A stretch of DNA of 64,000 bases from Bordetella bronchialis (GTDB lineage Bacteria; Pseudomonadota; Gammaproteobacteria; Burkholderiales; Burkholderiaceae_B), in the NCBI RefSeq assembly GCF_001676705.1, contig NZ_CP016170.1, positions 5,642,001 through 5,706,000 on the forward strand, read 5' to 3'. Both the position numbers and the translations under genes were made by a program. Under the pieces are notes generated by a model. It was not told where the DNA came from. It saw only the letters and a program-made list of their open reading frames with translations, and did no database searches. Shown here piece by piece: positions 45,701-54,814 of the stretch (position 1 is its first letter; each line of letters begins with the position of its first letter).

Positions 45701-47981
45701 CGCCGGTGAAAGCCGCGCCGTCCGCGACGCGGAACAGCGTCGAGCGTTCGGTGTCCACCGTCATCGCGCTCGCCGACACATTGATGGTGGAACCGGCGCC
45801 CGCCGCGAAGAATCCGATCTGGTCCGTGCCGCCCAGGAAGCGCGGCACCGAGCCCGCCGCCACATTCACCGTGCCGCCATGCTGGGCGAATACGCCTATG
45901 CCCCCGGTGCCGCCCAGGTTGATCGCGCCGGTTACCGACGCGCTGCCCTGCGCGCCATCCACCCATACGCCGAAATTGCGCGTGCCGCTGGCGGGATCGG
46001 CATTGCCGTTGACGTTGATGGTGCCGCTGGATTCGGCGTTGGCCGCGATGCCGGGATCCGCGTTGACCATCACCCCTATCCCGTTGACGCCGTTGACGTT
46101 GATGACGCCGGCGTTGCGCACGATGGCGCCGGTGCCCGCCGCCCCGTTATCGTCCGCCAGCATGCCGATATTGGCCATGGGCAGGCCACCCGCCGCCCCG
46201 TTGATCGTGATCGTGCCATTGTTCTGCAGCAGCGAGGACAACGGCGCGGTCGAGAACATCGCCACCGCGTTCTGCGCCTGCGACCCAATGACGATCTGGC
46301 CGTCATTGATGGCCGTATCGCCGGTGTCCATGATGCGCACGCCATAGGTCGGACCCGCGATGGCGACATCGGCCACCGCATCGCCGGTGGCGTACTGCGC
46401 CGCGCGGCCGATATACAGGGTGCCCCCCGCGGTGTTGGTGAAGCTGCTGCCGCCACGGACATTCACGCCCACCACGGTGGCCGTATAGCCGGGATTCACG
46501 CCGACGTTGATCGTGCCTTCGTTGGTCCCCGCCGCGCCATTGGCCAGGCCGATGCCGGTGGTGGTGTAGCCGTCGAAGCTCATGCCCGACACATTCACCA
46601 CGCCGCGGTTCACGACCGTGGTCCCGGTATCGCTGGCCATGATGCCCGAGCCGGTGTAGTAGAACAGGCCATCCGTCGCCGTGTTGGCCTTGTCGCCCAC
46701 CTGGTATCCCGCCGACACGACGCCGCTGGCCGCGTTGACGAAGCGCGCGCCGCTTTCCACCCGCGCGACCTGCTGGATCACGTTGCCGGACAGAATGCCT
46801 TCGTTGGTGACGGTGGCGCCGTCCGTGGCCTTGACCGCGCCGGACGCGCGCACCATATCCAGCTGCGCCCCCGCGGCGATGGTCGCGCTGCCGCGCGCGC
46901 CGCTGGCCAGTATGGCGTAGCGGTCGCCGTTGGGCGTCCGCGTCAGGTCGCCGTCCGAGGTGTTCGTCATGTACGTGACGGGTTTGTCGACGGTGGTATA
47001 GGCCTGGGCGAAGGCGGTGTCGTACTCCAGTTGCGACGTCAGCACGCCGTTCTTCAGCGCGTCGACCAGCACATTGTTGTAGGCGGCCAGCTCCGCCGCG
47101 TTGGTCACCTGGTAGGTCGCCCCATTGAAGCTTACCGTGCCCGCATAGGTGGTGACCGGCACGTACACCGTCAGGCGGCCGTTCTGGTCGGGCGTGGGCA
47201 GGCCGGGATCGATGCCCATGTCTATGGTGTTGCGCGATTGCCAAACGACACGGCTGTCCGCCGCGCCGCTGCCGTCCGCCGAGGTCAGGTAGGTCTGCTT
47301 GGACACCATCAGGATGCCGTTCGAGGTCGGCGAGCCGGAAGGCGTGGCGCCCAGGTTGACGTTCAGCGTGCCGCCCGTCTTGTCCACGCGTCCCAGCGAC
47401 GCCTGGTAGTACATGTCGCCGTTCACGTCCTCGAACTGGTTGACCGGCGTGGACAGATTGGACTTGTCCAGGAAGGCGGCGGAATCGAAGGTGCGGAAGA
47501 CCACATTGGTGCCGGTCGCCGGATTGCGCGCGCTGACCGCGACGTTCTGCGGCCCGGTGACCAGCGCGCTGGAGTCGAAGCTGCCGGAGATCGCGTTGAC
47601 CGTGCTTGCCGGCACGGTGGTATTGCCGTTGTAACCGGTGCCCACCACCGATGTGCCGCGCAGGGTCACGGTCTGCCCGTTGTCCACCACCGCTTCGCCC
47701 ACCCCGCCGTTGCTGCCGGGCGGGTTGTAGTCCGCGATGGTGCACTGGCCGCCTGCCGGTGCCGATTGGCCCGGCGTGCCGGTCTGGCAACTCGATGCCG
47801 ATGCGATGGGCGGCATCGCCATGCCCGCCGCCAGGCAGGACAACGCGATACCGGGCATCAATGCCCGCCGCGCGCGGCTGGAGGACGACGACGCCGACTT
47901 CGCGCGTCCGCGCGCGACTTCCGACGTAACGATGTACTGCTGCCTGGCCGAATTCCAGACTGTCTTATGGAACAGATTCAT
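42780..47981 (-). CDS. large type Va autotransporter with ESPR signal peptide
   Basis: 1733-residue secreted/surface protein. The N-terminus MNLFHKTVWNSARQQYIV is an extended signal peptide region, followed by a basic stretch and the hydrophobic core ALMPGIALSCLAAGMA with cleavage near residue 62. The passenger (to about residue 1400) is Gly/Ala/Thr/Asn-rich with repeated INVNG, NNGTI and TNEG-type turns, as in a beta-helix; two cysteines lie just after the cleavage site. The last ~270 residues form an autotransporter beta-barrel (GFWGRIGGDG onward) ending in GYRYSW. An ATG at 48038 is in frame, but the ESPR marks the start at 47981. Adhesin-like role inferred. Confidence 0.9.
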   Translation of the reverse strand: MNLFHKTVWNSARQQYIVTSEVARGRAKSASSSSSRARRALMPGIALSCLAAGMAMPPIASASSCQTGTPGQSAPAGGQCTIADYNPPGSNGGVGEAVVDNGQTVTLRGTSVVGTGYNGNTTVPASTVNAISGSFDSSALVTGPQNVAVSARNPATGTNVVFRTFDSAAFLDKSNLSTPVNQFEDVNGDMYYQASLGRVDKTGGTLNVNLGATPSGSPTSNGILMVSKQTYLTSADGSGAADSRVVWQSRNTIDMGIDPGLPTPDQNGRLTVYVPVTTYAGTVSFNGATYQVTNAAELAAYNNVLVDALKNGVLTSQLEYDTAFAQAYTTVDKPVTYMTNTSDGDLTRTPNGDRYAILASGARGSATIAAGAQLDMVRASGAVKATDGATVTNEGILSGNVIQQVARVESGARFVNAASGVVSAGYQVGDKANTATDGLFYYTGSGIMASDTGTTVVNRGVVNVSGMSFDGYTTTGIGLANGAAGTNEGTINVGVNPGYTATVVGVNVRGGSSFTNTAGGTLYIGRAAQYATGDAVADVAIAGPTYGVRIMDTGDTAINDGQIVIGSQAQNAVAMFSTAPLSSLLQNNGTITINGAAGGLPMANIGMLADDNGAAGTGAIVRNAGVINVNGVNGIGVMVNADPGIAANAESSGTINVNGNADPASGTRNFGVWVDGAQGSASVTGAINLGGTGGIGVFAQHGGTVNVAAGSVPRFLGGTDQIGFFAAGAGSTINVSASAMTVDTERSTLFRVADGAAFTGASSGGAFDTTVSGTDARGVVATGRGTTMSTGNSTWRVTGAAGAAGGAVAIVNEGGAAGTIDAGTVIMLSRGGATAGIVDGQGHDLTGAAWGDPVATTLTNNAAIQSATDGVTGFAARNLGTLVNNNNVVLSGRSSIGVVVGAQGAVRNNSTIQVSHGDGALVQGANAWLENNGIIQANDGNAAVHLTGAGASVAFSGNGLIQAQGTADGILLDATATGGSVVGTAGTIVVSGTGMAMNNQAAGGVIALTDTLISTSGSGSAGISSSGANGDVLVTGGHIATTGAGAAGIHISSAGTLQLSNATVATAGELASGIMLDSGATAALMGASVTTTGPNAAALQVEGPAGAASASGSALRSAGGPGVLANAGGAVALNDTAVQGGTAAIAVTDTSGTGNVSTISVSGGSLSAQAGHAIDVTGARANISVRAGTTITAASGTLLNLRNASVVNLDAQGVTLNGDLIADAGSSGSVALRNGTVLTGRIDPLAVSIDTSSTWNVTASSETAALSNAGTIAFMAPTGDPTQAASYKTITASSYAGNNGTIALNTYVAGDGAPSDRLAIDGGGATGTTALRIQNTGGRGARTTGDGINVVTVTNGGTTAPGAFQLAAPVQAGAYEYLLYRGGSTSADDYFLRSSLGGPSSPGDPTPAGPPAYRPAVAGYAMMPALNLDYGFSMLGRLHERVGDVYATEQAQKGNRNGFWGRIGGDGLNADSGDRFSVNQHTFFMQFGKDWTLSQSAEGGSTHAGVTATLGVSNADFKDGKRDLNPTLSDKAGSATTQAQSLGGYYTKYWQDGSYWDSVGQVTHYRNKYDDVYGNGANQNGVGVALSQEVGKPFFLMPKLAIEPQAQLMYQYLKLDSFDDGVSRVSGNSSNGVRGRLGFRLFAPNVKTEDGAGSGTPYLTFDVLHDFVPPRAVTVGGTSVRSDFGRTWGEVGVGINQVVGKGGQLYANFKLAKNFGGEERKGIFGQVGYRYSW

Positions 47982-48552
47982 TTTCGGGCCTGCCATGTCA
48001 AACGGTGGAAGACCTCCGCTTGGCGTAATACGGTGCAAGCGAAGGCGCTGCCCATTGGGGCTGGCCCATGATTCGGCTGATCGGACGCGTAACCAATTGA
48101 CGATATGGACTACGACGTACAGGTGTCGTGAAGGCGACCGAGCGGCGGCCGGAGCGGCGCGGTTGTAGAAAGGGATGACGGCCGCATCGGCCGCGTCTCT
48201 GGAACTGCCCGACGAACAACGGCCGATCGAACGCGCCCGCGCGACGGGCGTCCTAGGGCATAGGCGGGGCAGCCTGCATACGGCCTACGCGAAACGGGCG
48301 GATGACCGCCTGTCGCGCCGGCGTCACGCCGCGAACGGTGGCACGACGCTCGCGCCCCCCCCGGGAAAACCCCGCCATCGCGGATGCGTTTTTCCCCTTT
48401 CAAATTTATTAATCAATCATTTAATATTTGACGGCGCGACCGCGATGGCGCGGCGCGTGTCTTCAGCAAGATTCTCGAACCGCCCCGCCGGCATTCTGCC
48501 GGCGGGCGGCGGCCGGCAAGGGTGAAGTACGGCAACGGAACGGAGGGCTTAC
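47982..48552. other. 571-bp divergent intergenic region
   Basis: Separates the autotransporter gene (minus) from the second ABC/nic operon (plus). Most of it is GC-rich and featureless. A sharply AT-rich block lies at about 48395-48430 and carries the promoter candidate listed separately. I found no convincing autotransporter promoter and no small gene. Confidence 0.5.
48399..48427 (+). promoter_or_regulatory. candidate promoter for the ABC/nic operon
   Basis: TTCAAA (48399-48404), 17 bases, TAATAT (48422-48427) in the only AT-rich island of the spacer, about 125 bases before the binding-protein start. The -35 matches consensus at four of six positions and the -10 at five of six. The surrounding ATTAATCAATCATTTAAT is partly symmetrical and could hold a regulator site. 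Confidence 0.35.
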
Positions 48553-49686
48553 ATGCACAAGGGTTTTATGGGCTGCGCCGCGCTCGCGGCGCTCATGGCC
48601 GCCGGCACGGCCGCGGCCGCCGACACGGTGAAGATCGGCGTGATCCAGCCGCTGACCGGCTCGGTCGCATACAACGGCATCGCCGATGTGAACGGCGCCA
48701 AGCTCGCGGTGGCGCAGCGCAATGCCAAGGGCGGCGTGCTGGGCAAGCAGGTCGAACTGGTGGTCGAGGACGGCCAATGCCAACCGGCCAAATCCGTCAA
48801 CGCGGCGGAAAAGCTCATCCAGAAAGACCAGGTTCCGGTCATCTCCGGCGCATTCTGCAGCTCCGCCACCATCGCGATCATGTCGGTGGCCGAGAAATAC
48901 AAGGTGCCCCTGCTGTCCGGCGTGTCGTCCAAGACCGACCTGACCGAGCGCGGCAACAAGTGGTTCTTCCGCTCGGCCGAGACCGATGCCCTGATGGCCC
49001 ACGCCTTCGCCGAGATCCTGGTCAAGAATCTGAAGCTGAAGACCATCGCCTATATCGGCGTCAATGACGACTGGGGACGCGGCGGCGTGGACGAGTTCTC
49101 GCGCCAGATCGAATCCATGGGCGGCAAGACCGTTCTGAAAGAGTACTTCGACCACGGCACCACGGATTTCTACACCCTGCTGACCCGGGTGCGCGCGGCC
49201 AAGCCGGACGGCATCTTCGTCGCCGCCGAAACGCAGGACGGCTCCATCGTGGTCAAGCAGATGAAGGAGCTGGGGCTGAGCAGCAAGGTGTTCGGGGTGG
49301 GCAGCTGGGCCACGGCGGACTTCGTCAAACTGACCGGCGACGCCTCCGAAGGCATACACGCCGCGGTTCCCTACGCCGCGACCATCGACACGGCGGCCAA
49401 CAAGGCCTTCGTCGCCGATTACCAGGCCGCCTACAAGGAAGCGCCCGGCAAGTATTCCGCGGCCGGCTACAACGCGCTGAACATCATCATGGACGCCATC
49501 CAGCGGGCCGGCGCCGCCGAGCCGGACAAGATCCGCGCCGCGATGGAGCAGACCGACTACAAGGGCCCGAACGGCGAATTCCGCTTCGACGCCAAGCACC
49601 AGGCCTACGGCTTCGACGCCGTGCTGGTGCAGCTCAAGGGCGGCACGCCGGAGATCGTTTCGCGGACGACCGTGCAGGCCCCCTGA
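48553..49686 (+). CDS. ABC transporter substrate-binding protein (LivK-like), nic-linked
   Basis: 377-residue periplasmic binding protein. The signal peptide MHKGFMGCAALAALMAAGTA is cleaved near residue 22. The mature form begins DTVKIGVIQPLTGSVAYNG and continues with the ANGAKLAVAQRN-type Liv signature. A GGAGGG site precedes the ATG. Because the full importer runs straight into nicotinate-degradation genes, the ligand is probably nicotinate, 6-hydroxynicotinate or a related pyridine carboxylate rather than an amino acid. Confidence 0.9.
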   Translation: MHKGFMGCAALAALMAAGTAAAADTVKIGVIQPLTGSVAYNGIADVNGAKLAVAQRNAKGGVLGKQVELVVEDGQCQPAKSVNAAEKLIQKDQVPVISGAFCSSATIAIMSVAEKYKVPLLSGVSSKTDLTERGNKWFFRSAETDALMAHAFAEILVKNLKLKTIAYIGVNDDWGRGGVDEFSRQIESMGGKTVLKEYFDHGTTDFYTLLTRVRAAKPDGIFVAAETQDGSIVVKQMKELGLSSKVFGVGSWATADFVKLTGDASEGIHAAVPYAATIDTAANKAFVADYQAAYKEAPGKYSAAGYNALNIIMDAIQRAGAAEPDKIRAAMEQTDYKGPNGEFRFDAKHQAYGFDAVLVQLKGGTPEIVSRTTVQAP

Positions 49687-49792
49687 CCGGCGTTCCGCCG
49701 CCCACGCCATCGGCGGCCGCCACCTGCCGCGATGGCCATCCCTGGCATCGCCGTGGACGCGGCGATGCCCCTACCGCCGCCCGGAGGAATCC

Positions 49793-50668
49793 GTGTTCGA
49801 CCTGTTGCTGCAATTCCTGGTCAATGGGCTGGTCAATGGCACGTTCTACGCCCTGTCGGCGCTGGGACTGACCCTGGTCTTCGGCCTGATGCGCCTGGTG
49901 AACTTCGCCCATGGCGAGTTCTACATGATGGGCGGCCTGCTGGGCTGGGCCCTGACCACGGCCCTGGACTTGAATTTCTTCGCCGGCCTGGCGCTGGTCA
50001 TCCTGGCGATGGGCGCGGTCGGCTGGATCGTCGACCGCGTGCTGATCGAGCGCGTGCGCGGCCAGGGCGAAGAACCGGGCATCCTGCTGACCATCGGCCT
50101 GTCGATCTTCCTGACCAACACCGCCCTGCTGCTGGTCGGCACGGCGCCGCAGAAAGTCGTCGCGCCGGTGGCCGGCACGCCGGTCTTCCTGGGTCCCGTG
50201 GTGATCACGCAGGTACGGATCTTTGCCGTGGCCGCCTGCGCGGTGGTGATCGTCGCGGCGCACGTGCTTATCCGCCATACCCGGTTGGGCAAGGCCATGC
50301 GCGCCACGTTCCAGGATCCCATGGCCGCGCGGCTGGCCGGCATCCCGACGGCGCGCGTCTACGCGGCCACCTTCGCGATGGGGACGGCGCTGGCCGGCAC
50401 GGCCGGCATGCTGCTGGGATCCATCTACGTGGCGCAGGCCAGCATCGGCGGCCTGGTCAGCCTGAAGGCCTTCGTCGTGGTGATCCTGGGCGGGATGGGC
50501 AGCTTCGCGGGCGCCATCGCCGGCGGCCTGATCCTGGGCGTGGCCGAGGCATTGTGGGGCGGCTATCTATCGACGGGCTCGGTGGACCTGGTCGGCTTCG
50601 CGCTGGTCATCCTGATTCTTTTCTTCCGGCCCTATGGCCTGTTCCCCACGCGGGCGGAGCGCGCATGA
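49793..50668 (+). CDS. branched-chain amino acid-type ABC permease (LivH-like), nic-linked
   Basis: 291-residue permease with about eight transmembrane helices and the hallmark GLMRLVNFAHGEFYMMGG near residue 35. It starts with GTG at 49793 after a GGAGGAA ribosome site. Its stop overlaps the LivM-like start by 4 bases. Confidence 0.92.
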   Translation: MFDLLLQFLVNGLVNGTFYALSALGLTLVFGLMRLVNFAHGEFYMMGGLLGWALTTALDLNFFAGLALVILAMGAVGWIVDRVLIERVRGQGEEPGILLTIGLSIFLTNTALLLVGTAPQKVVAPVAGTPVFLGPVVITQVRIFAVAACAVVIVAAHVLIRHTRLGKAMRATFQDPMAARLAGIPTARVYAATFAMGTALAGTAGMLLGSIYVAQASIGGLVSLKAFVVVILGGMGSFAGAIAGGLILGVAEALWGGYLSTGSVDLVGFALVILILFFRPYGLFPTRAERA

Positions 50669-51630
50669 TGAATGCCGAACGCAACTTCCTGGCGGCCTTC
50701 GTGCTGCTGATGCTGGCCTTCGCGCTGGGTATCCGCAACGATTACCTGCTGCATATCGCCATCCTGGTCCTGCTGTACACCGTGCTGGCCAGCAGTCTCA
50801 ACCTGATCGTCGGCTACGTGGGCGAATTCCCGCTGGGCCATGTGGCGTTCTTCGGCATCGGCGCGTATGCGATGGCACTGGGCGCGACGCGGCTGGGTAT
50901 CGCGCCGGGCCTGCTGATCCCCCTGGCGGGCGTCGTCGCGGCGCTGGCGGGCTTGCTGATCGGCGGCGTCACGCTGCGTTTGAAGGGGCCGTTCTTCGTC
51001 ATCGTGACGCTGGCCTTCGCGGAGGTGCTGCGGCTGGTGGCGAACAACTGGATAGACCTGACCAACGGCCCCATGGGCATTTCCAATGTGCCGCATCCGG
51101 CCTTCCTGGACGGCGCGGGGTGGCTGTCCGGCAAGCGCGGCTATGCGGCGATGGGGGTGGCGCTGGCCGCCGCATCGCTGTTCATTGCCTATCGCCTGGT
51201 GCACTCCAACGCCGGCCGCGCGGCCGTGACGCTGCGCGAGAACCGCTACGTGGCCCTGTCGATCGGCATCGATCCGGTGCGCTACGCCCTGTTCGTCTTT
51301 ACCGTGGCGGCCTTCCTCGCAGGATTGGCCGGCGGCTATTACGCGGCCTATATCTCCTACGTGGGTCCGGAGGTATTCGGTTTTCCGTTCACGGTGTCCA
51401 TGATCATCATGGTGCTGCTGGGGGGCAAGGGCACGCTGGCCGGTCCCATCGTCGGCGCGGTGGCGGTGACGCTGCTGGAAGAGTACCTGCGCGAGTTCAA
51501 GGAGCTGCGGCTGTCGCTGTTCGGGTTGATCGTCATGGCCGTGGTGCTGTTCTCGCCGGACGGCTTCATGGGCTATGTCCGCCGCCTGGCGCCGCGCCGC
51601 GCGCCGCAAACGGAGAAGCGCCATGCTTGA
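50665..51630 (+). CDS. branched-chain amino acid-type ABC permease (LivM-like), nic-linked
   Basis: 321-residue permease with about ten hydrophobic segments and the LivM motif NLIVGYVGEFPLGHVAFFG near residue 50. The ATG at 50665 overlaps the LivH-like stop; a second ATG lies directly after it. Its last bases overlap the LivG-like start by 8 bases. The C-terminus is basic (RRLAPRRAPQTEKR). Confidence 0.92.
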   Translation: MMNAERNFLAAFVLLMLAFALGIRNDYLLHIAILVLLYTVLASSLNLIVGYVGEFPLGHVAFFGIGAYAMALGATRLGIAPGLLIPLAGVVAALAGLLIGGVTLRLKGPFFVIVTLAFAEVLRLVANNWIDLTNGPMGISNVPHPAFLDGAGWLSGKRGYAAMGVALAAASLFIAYRLVHSNAGRAAVTLRENRYVALSIGIDPVRYALFVFTVAAFLAGLAGGYYAAYISYVGPEVFGFPFTVSMIIMVLLGGKGTLAGPIVGAVAVTLLEEYLREFKELRLSLFGLIVMAVVLFSPDGFMGYVRRLAPRRAPQTEKRHA

Positions 51631-52381
51631 AGTCCAGGGCCTTAGCAAATCCTTTGGCGGCATCCATGCCGTGCGCGATATCGACTTCCGCGTCGACGCC
51701 GGGCAGGTCGTCAGCCTGATCGGTCCCAATGGCGCGGGCAAGACCACCTGCTTCAACCTGGTCACCGGCTTCTATGCGCCCAGCGCGGGGCGGGTGCGCT
51801 TCATGGGCCGCGATGTGACCGGGAGCCGGCCGCACGAGATGGCGCGCATGGGCGTGGTGCGGACCTTCCAGAAGACCAACGTCCTGAAGACGCTGACCGT
51901 GCGCGAGAACCTGAAGGCGGCGCAATACCTGCATGCCCGCGCGCCGCTGTGGCGCACCTTCCTGCCCGGGCCCGCGCAGCGCGGCGCCGAGCGCGACATC
52001 GCCGAGCGGGCCGAGCGCATCGCCGTGCTGATGGGGCTGCAGGCGCGCTGCGACACGCCGGCGCATGCGCTGTCCTGCGGCGAGCTGCGATTGCTGGAAG
52101 TCGGCGTGGCCCTGGGCGCCCGGCCCCGCCTGCTGATGCTGGATGAACCGGCCGCGGGCCTGAACAGCCATGAAGCCATCGTGCTGGCCCGGCTGCTGAA
52201 GACGCTGCCGGGCACCTGGGTGGAAGCCATATTGCTGGTGGAGCACAACATGAACCTGGTGATGCAGGTGTCGGACCACGTGGTGGTCATGAACTTCGGC
52301 CAGAAGCTGGCGGCCGGCACCCCGCGGGACATCCAGAACAATCCCGCCGTCCTCGAAGCCTATATCGGGAAAGCCGCATGA
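51623..52381 (+). CDS. ABC transporter ATPase (LivG-like), nic-linked
   Basis: 252-residue nucleotide-binding subunit. Walker A is GPNGAGKTT, the signature LSCGELRLLEVG (Cys for Gly in LSGG) and Walker B LLMLDEPAAGLN. The ATG at 51623 begins MLEVQGLSKSFGG, the normal N-terminus. The overlap with the LivM-like and LivF-like genes on either side indicates one transcript. Confidence 0.92.
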   Translation: MLEVQGLSKSFGGIHAVRDIDFRVDAGQVVSLIGPNGAGKTTCFNLVTGFYAPSAGRVRFMGRDVTGSRPHEMARMGVVRTFQKTNVLKTLTVRENLKAAQYLHARAPLWRTFLPGPAQRGAERDIAERAERIAVLMGLQARCDTPAHALSCGELRLLEVGVALGARPRLLMLDEPAAGLNSHEAIVLARLLKTLPGTWVEAILLVEHNMNLVMQVSDHVVVMNFGQKLAAGTPRDIQNNPAVLEAYIGKAA

Positions 52382-53097
52382 GCCGCGACGCCTTGCTTAC
52401 GCTGACGAACGTGCATGCCGGGTACGGCAAGCTCAAGGCCCTGCACGGCGTTTCGCTGGAAGTCCGGCAGGGGGAGGTCGTGGCCCTGATCGGCGCCAAC
52501 GGCGCCGGCAAGTCCACCCTGTTGCGCGTGATCTCCGGACTGATCGCCCCCATGTCCGGCGAGATCCGCTGGGATGGCCGGACCATAGGCGGCGTGCCCG
52601 CGCCGGACATCCTGGCGCTGGGCCTGGCGCACTGCCCGGAGGAACGGCACGTCTGGCCCGAGATGACCGTGCAGGAGAACCTGGACCTGGGCGCCTATCT
52701 GTGCCGATCGCGCGCCGAGGTGCAAGGGCGCATGGCGCTGGCCTTCGAACGCTTCCCGCGCCTGAAGGAGCGGCAGCGCCAGCTGGCCGGCACGCTGAGC
52801 GGCGGCGAACAGCAGATGCTGGCCATCGCCCGCGCGCTGATGTCCAACCCGCGCCTGCTGATGCTGGACGAGCCCAGCCTGGGGCTCAGTCCCAAGATGG
52901 CGCTGGAAGTATTCGATGTGGTCAGGGAGATCAGCGCCCAGGGCGTCACCGTGCTGCTGGTCGAGCAGAACGTGCATAACGCGCTGGCGGTGGCCTCGCG
53001 CGCCTATGTCGTCGAAACCGGCCGCATCGCGGCCGAGAAAGAGGCCGGTGCCCTGTTGGGCGACCAGGAGCTGCTCAATGCCTACCTGGGCGCCTGA
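52378..53097 (+). CDS. ABC transporter ATPase (LivF-like), nic-linked
   Basis: 239-residue nucleotide-binding subunit with Walker A GANGAGKST, signature LSGGEQQMLAIARAL and Walker B LLMLDEPSLGLS. It begins right at the LivG-like stop with a 4-base overlap. It is the last transporter gene; nicE follows after 96 bases. Confidence 0.93.
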   Translation: MSRDALLTLTNVHAGYGKLKALHGVSLEVRQGEVVALIGANGAGKSTLLRVISGLIAPMSGEIRWDGRTIGGVPAPDILALGLAHCPEERHVWPEMTVQENLDLGAYLCRSRAEVQGRMALAFERFPRLKERQRQLAGTLSGGEQQMLAIARALMSNPRLLMLDEPSLGLSPKMALEVFDVVREISAQGVTVLLVEQNVHNALAVASRAYVVETGRIAAEKEAGALLGDQELLNAYLGA

Positions 53098-53193
53098 TCG
53101 CCGGGCCGGCGCGCATCGTCCGCAGGCGCCGAAGGCTGCGCGCGCCGCCGCACGGCCGCCAGCGGAACAACCATAACGATGAGTGGAAACGCC

Positions 53194-53946
53194 ATGCAGA
53201 AGACTTTCCGGATCGGCCAGATCGTGCCGAGCTCCAACACGACGATGGAAACCGAAATCCCCGCCATGCTGAACGCGCGGCAGGCCATCCGGCCGGAGCG
53301 CTTCACCTATCACTCCAGCCGCATGCGGATGAAGAAGGTCGTGAAAGAAGAGCTGGCCGCCATGGACGCCGAGTCCGACCGCTGCGCCGTCGAGCTCAGC
53401 GATGCGCGCGTGGACGTATTGGGCTACGCCTGCCTGGTCGCCATCATGGCCATGGGGCCCGGCTACCACAGGCAGTCGGAAAGCCGCCTGAAGGCGCATA
53501 CGGCGGCCAATGGCGCCGATGCGCCGGTCATCACCAGCGCGGGGGCCCTGATCGAGGCGCTGGACGTCATCGGCACGCGCCGCATCGCCGTGGTCGCGCC
53601 CTATATGAAGCCGCTGACGCAGCTGGTGATCGACTACATCGCCAACGAAGGCTACGAAGTCGTGGACCACCGCGCCCTGGAGATCCCCGACAACCTGGAA
53701 GTGGGCCGGCACGATCCCGCCCGCCTGCCCGCCATCGTCGCCGGCATGGATCTGTCGCGCGCCGACGCCATCGTGCTCTCGGCCTGCGTGCAGATGCCTT
53801 CGCTGCCCGTGGTGGCGCAAGTGGAGGCCATGACCGGCAAGCCCGTCATCACCGCCGCCATCGCGACGACCTACGCGATGCTCAAGGCGCTGGACCTGGA
53901 ACGCATCGTTCCGGGCGCCGGTGCGCTGCTCTCGGGAGCCTACTGA
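53194..53946 (+). CDS. nicE: maleate cis-trans isomerase
   Basis: Isomerises maleate to fumarate, the last step of aerobic nicotinate degradation. The 250-residue protein is of the Asp/Glu racemase fold and nearly matches Pseudomonas NicE by eye, including IGQIVPSSNTTMETEIPAML. The two catalytic cysteines are Cys80 (GYACLVAIM) and Cys198 (LSACVQMPS), with the same 118-residue spacing as in characterised maleate isomerases. An ATG at 53179 is in frame, but the start at 53194 gives the family N-terminus and length. Confidence 0.95.
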   Translation: MQKTFRIGQIVPSSNTTMETEIPAMLNARQAIRPERFTYHSSRMRMKKVVKEELAAMDAESDRCAVELSDARVDVLGYACLVAIMAMGPGYHRQSESRLKAHTAANGADAPVITSAGALIEALDVIGTRRIAVVAPYMKPLTQLVIDYIANEGYEVVDHRALEIPDNLEVGRHDPARLPAIVAGMDLSRADAIVLSACVQMPSLPVVAQVEAMTGKPVITAAIATTYAMLKALDLERIVPGAGALLSGAY

Positions 53947-53947
53947 T

Positions 53948-54811
53948 ATGCCCGGCATCATCCACTACGGCGGCCATGTCCATGCCAACGGCATTCGCCA
54001 GCACTATCTGCGCTACGCGCCGGCACCCGGCGGGGCCGGCAAGCTGGATCCCGTCATTGTCATCCCCGGCATCACCAGCCCGGCGATCACATGGGGCTTC
54101 GTGGGCGAGCGCCTGGGCCAGGTCTTCGACACCTATGTCCTGGACGTGCGCGGCCGCGGCCTGACGCAGGCGGGCGAGGCCCTGGACTACGGCCTGGATG
54201 CGCAGGCGGACGATGTGAATGCCTTTGCCCAGGCGCTGGGCCTGGCGCGCTACAGCTATGTCGGCCATTCCATGGGCGGGCGCATCGCCATCCGCGCGGC
54301 CAGCAGGCGGCCTGCCGGGCTGGCGCGCATCGTGGCCGTGGATCCGCCGGTTTCCGGACCCGGGCGGCGCGCCTATCCGGCGCAATTGCCCTGGTACGTG
54401 GATTCCATCGCCCAGGCGCGCCAGGGCATGGACGCGGAGGCCATGCGCCGCTTCTGCCCCACATGGACGGAGGAACAACTGCGCCTGCGTGCGGAGTGGC
54501 TGCATACCTGCGACGAGCGCGCCATCCGCCAGAGCTTCGAGGAATTCCATACCGAGGACATCCACGCGCATCTGCCCCACCTGGACGTGCCGCTGCTGTT
54601 GATGACCGCCGAGCGCGGCGACGTGGTGCGGGACGAGGACGTCGCGGAGATCCAGGCCCTGAAGCCCGGCACCCGGCACACCCGCGTCCCCGGCGCCGGC
54701 CACATGATTCCCTGGGACAACGAAGCGGCCTTTTATGCGGCCTTCGGCGATTTCCTGGGCGCGCCCCTGCCCGCCGCCGAGCCCGCGTCCGCCGCGCACG
54801 CAAGGAGTTGA
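53948..54811 (+). CDS. nicD: N-formylmaleamate deformylase
   Basis: Alpha/beta hydrolase that removes formate from N-formylmaleamate in the nicotinate pathway. The 287-residue protein has the nucleophile Ser108 in GHSMGGR, acid Asp132 in AVDPPVSGPG and His252 in GAGHMIPWDN; spacings equal those of Pseudomonas NicD (Ser101/Asp125/His245). The ATG at 53948 lies one base after the nicE stop. The C-terminus is ~10 residues longer than in Pseudomonas. Confidence 0.93.
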   Translation: MPGIIHYGGHVHANGIRQHYLRYAPAPGGAGKLDPVIVIPGITSPAITWGFVGERLGQVFDTYVLDVRGRGLTQAGEALDYGLDAQADDVNAFAQALGLARYSYVGHSMGGRIAIRAASRRPAGLARIVAVDPPVSGPGRRAYPAQLPWYVDSIAQARQGMDAEAMRRFCPTWTEEQLRLRAEWLHTCDERAIRQSFEEFHTEDIHAHLPHLDVPLLLMTAERGDVVRDEDVAEIQALKPGTRHTRVPGAGHMIPWDNEAAFYAAFGDFLGAPLPAAEPASAAHARS

Positions 54812-54814
54812 ACC

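Noticed and set aside
45147..48071. 974-codon plus-strand frame opposite the autotransporter
   Set aside because: It is an antisense shadow caused by third-position GC bias; it is rich in His/Arg/Gly without domains.
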